From contig NZ_JAGGJP010000016.1 in the NCBI RefSeq assembly GCF_017872975.1, forward strand, positions 1 to 64,000: 64,000 nt of DNA. Reading direction: 5' to 3'. The translations under genes and the position numbers were made by a program. The notes under the pieces were generated by a model that did not search any database, was not told where the DNA came from, and worked only from the letters and a program-made list of their open reading frames with translations. The DNA comes from Rubellimicrobium aerolatum. Lineage in GTDB: Bacteria > Pseudomonadota > Alphaproteobacteria > Rhodobacterales > Rhodobacteraceae. Shown here one piece after another: positions 62,478 through 64,000 of the stretch. Position 1 is the first letter of the stretch. Every line of letters begins with the position of its first letter.

Positions 62478-63734
62478 TCACCGCAGCGCCCGCCCCTTGA
62501 GGATCGCACCCTCCCCGAACCGCGCCCGGATCGCGTCCGCCGCCCGCTCGGCCCGCGCCCGTCGCGCCGCCTCGGGATCGAGGAGATCCCCCTCCCGATC
62601 CGCCCTGGCCCCTTCGGCGATCTCTCCCAGACCCACGCCCAGCAGGCGGAACGGCCCCGGCTCCTCCACCTGGTCCAGCAGCCCCCGCGCCGCGCGATAG
62701 ATGGCGTCCGCGATCTGCGTGGGCTCGCGCAGCGACACCCGCCGCGTGAGCAGCCGGTGATCCGCCCGCTTCAGCTTCAGCACCACCACCCGGCCCGCCA
62801 GCCCCTGCGCCTTGGCCCGCCCCGACACCTTCTCGGCCATGCGCCACAGGTGCCCGTCCAGCACGTTCCTGTCGCTCGTGTCGGCGGAAAACGTCGTCTC
62901 GTTCGAGATGCCCTTGGCCTCCCGGCCCGCCCGCACCTCCCGCGCGTCCTCCCCCCGCGCCAGATGCCAGAGCCGCTCCCCCATCGACCCGAACCGCGCC
63001 TGGAGGTCGCGCCGCTCCCACCGCAGCAGATCGCCGATCACCCGGACTCCCGCCCGCTCCAGCGCCGCCTGCCCCGCCGGGCCGATCCCCCAGATCAGCC
63101 GCACCGGCCGCGGCGCCAGGAACTCCGCCGTCTCCGCCCTCCCGATGACCGAGAACCCCCTCGGCTTGTCGAGGTCCGAGGCCACCTTGGCCAGGAACTT
63201 GTTGTGCGACAGCCCCACCGATCCCGTCAGCCCCAGCTCCCGCTCCATCCGCCGCGTCAGCCGCGCGAGCATCACCGCCGGCGGTGCGCCGTGCAGCCGC
63301 TCGGTCCCCGACAGGTCGAGGAAGGCCTCGTCCAGCGACAGCGGCTCGATGCGGTCGGTCATCTCATCCATCATCGCCCGGATCGCCCGCGACGCCTCCA
63401 CGTAGGCGGCGAATCGCGGCTCCACCACCACCGCTTCCGGGCAGAGCCGCAGCGCCTCGAACATCGGCATCGCCGACCGCACCCCCCGGATCCGCGCGAG
63501 GTAGCAGGCGGTCGAGACCACGCCGCGCTTGCCCCCGCCCACGATCACCGGCACGTCGCGAAGGGCGGGGTTGTCGCGCTTCTCCACGGCGGCGAAGAAG
63601 GCGTCGCAGTCCATGTGCGCGAGGGACAGCGCGAACAGCTCGGGATGCGCGGTCACGCGCGGCGACCGGCAGGCGGGGCAGCGGCGCGGGCCGTCGTCGA
63701 ATCGATGCAGGCAGTCGCGGCACAGGGCGGGCAT
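62478..63734 (-). CDS. dinB: DNA polymerase IV (DinB) with N-terminal zinc-ribbon
   Basis: A 418-residue Y-family polymerase from the ATG at 63734. A CxxC...CxxC ribbon (CRDC...CPAC, about residues 5-24) precedes the palm: AHMDCDAFFAAVEKRDNPAL (first catalytic Asp), PLSLDEAFLDLSG (catalytic D and E), then the HhH and little-finger domains. The ribbon is seen in alphaproteobacterial DinB. It performs error-prone translesion synthesis. No LexA box of the GTTC-N7-GTTC type is visible upstream. Confidence 0.92.
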   Translation of the reverse strand: MPALCRDCLHRFDDGPRRCPACRSPRVTAHPELFALSLAHMDCDAFFAAVEKRDNPALRDVPVIVGGGKRGVVSTACYLARIRGVRSAMPMFEALRLCPEAVVVEPRFAAYVEASRAIRAMMDEMTDRIEPLSLDEAFLDLSGTERLHGAPPAVMLARLTRRMERELGLTGSVGLSHNKFLAKVASDLDKPRGFSVIGRAETAEFLAPRPVRLIWGIGPAGQAALERAGVRVIGDLLRWERRDLQARFGSMGERLWHLARGEDAREVRAGREAKGISNETTFSADTSDRNVLDGHLWRMAEKVSGRAKAQGLAGRVVVLKLKRADHRLLTRRVSLREPTQIADAIYRAARGLLDQVEEPGPFRLLGVGLGEIAEGARADREGDLLDPEAARRARAERAADAIRARFGEGAILKGRALR

Positions 63735-63763
63735 GGCCGCAGGATAGCCCAAGGGGGACGGGG

Positions 63764-64000
63764 ATGCAGGACTATATGGGAGCGAAGGGCGCGCTTCTCA
63801 TCGGCGACCGCCTCCTGACGACATTGCGCGACGACCTCCCCACCATCCCCTTCCCCGGCTTCTGGGACTTCGTCGGCGGCGGCCGCGAGGGCGCGGAGAC
63901 CCCGCGCGAGACCCTGATCCGCGAGGCCCGCGAGGAGGTGGCCCTCGACCTGACCTGGGCCGACTGGCTGTGGGAAAGCCCCTTCCCGGCGATGATCGAC
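63764..64000 (+). CDS. Nudix hydrolase, N-terminal part (runs off the window)
   Basis: At least 79 residues from the ATG at 63764, after GGGGGACGGGG. The Nudix box is present: GGGREGAETPRETLIREAREEV, followed by ALDL. The early part (GALLIGDRLLTTLRDDLPTIPFPGFWDFVGG) fits NUDIX proteins that clear oxidised or alarmone nucleotides. It is divergent from dinB with about 30 bases between starts. Confidence 0.88.
   Translation, partial: MQDYMGAKGALLIGDRLLTTLRDDLPTIPFPGFWDFVGGGREGAETPRETLIREAREEVALDLTWADWLWESPFPAMID

Noticed and set aside
62478-63764. LexA/SOS box for dinB
   Set aside because: No GTTC-N7-GTTC or GAAC-N7-GAAC in the short divergent gap.

Overview
This is a 64 kb piece of a bacterial chromosome with very high G+C, by eye well above two thirds. 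Gene content and order point to an alphaproteobacterium of the Rhodobacterales (Rhodobacter/Roseobacter group): tolR-tolA-tolB-pal-cpoB-tilS-ftsH, ctaC-ctaB-small ORF-ctaG-ctaE-SURF1, fhs-chorismate mutase-folD, ptsP next to lysC, and a Tad pilus locus with Flp pilins of the VDW type. I cannot resolve the genus. I saw no rRNA, tRNA, insertion sequence, prophage, attachment site or CRISPR array. Genes are densely packed and most long frames on the opposite strand are GC-driven shadows.

Layout. 1-8.4 kb, plus strand: Tol-Pal envelope operon, tilS, then ftsH behind a heat-shock-type promoter, and a small-molecule methyltransferase. 8.4-9.7 kb, minus: a secreted RTX metalloprotease. 9.8-13.5 kb, plus: a MOSC protein and the one-carbon operon fhs-chorismate mutase-folD. 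13.5-17.7 kb, minus: an ArsR/AHSA1 pair and the helicase-PdeM half of the ligase-associated DNA repair set. 17.7-28.5 kb, minus: a SnoaL-like protein and a Tad (Flp pilus) locus. 28.8-38.7 kb: lytic transglycosylase (plus), then on the minus strand a GNAT, scoB/scoA, topA, dprA, an NTF2-like protein, a PAP2 phosphatase and tldD. 38.9-49.6 kb, plus: cytochrome aa3 oxidase subunits and assembly factors without ctaD, running into a PhzF-like protein, thrC, an M16 peptidase, a GNAT, an MBL-fold protein and an FAD oxidoreductase. 49.6-52.4 kb, minus: purine salvage from methylthioadenosine (mtnP, a DUF2927 protein, apt) and a flavin reductase-like protein. 52.6-57.6 kb: GNAT and EcsC (plus), then ptsP and lysC (minus). 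57.7-64 kb: cytochrome b561, DUF1178, periplasmic glutathione peroxidase, histone-deacetylase-family protein, modE-modA-modB without modC, dinB, and the start of a Nudix hydrolase.

Themes. Translational coupling is pervasive: many neighbours share a four-base overlap NTGA, and all four versions (ATGA, GTGA, TTGA, CTGA) appear. The two CTGA cases imply CTG start codons for modB and the deacetylase. Three convergent pairs share a single CTAG as both stop codons. A GC-rich hairpin with a TATTTG-type motif recurs in gaps beside DNA-repair genes, and a related sequence forms a perfect 24-bp inverted repeat after pdeM. Candidate regulatory sites are an RpoH-type promoter for ftsH, a Mo-box before modA and an FNR/CRP-type palindrome before dprA. 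No single strongly novel defence or biosynthetic system is evident; the window is mostly core genome with a few unusual arrangements.
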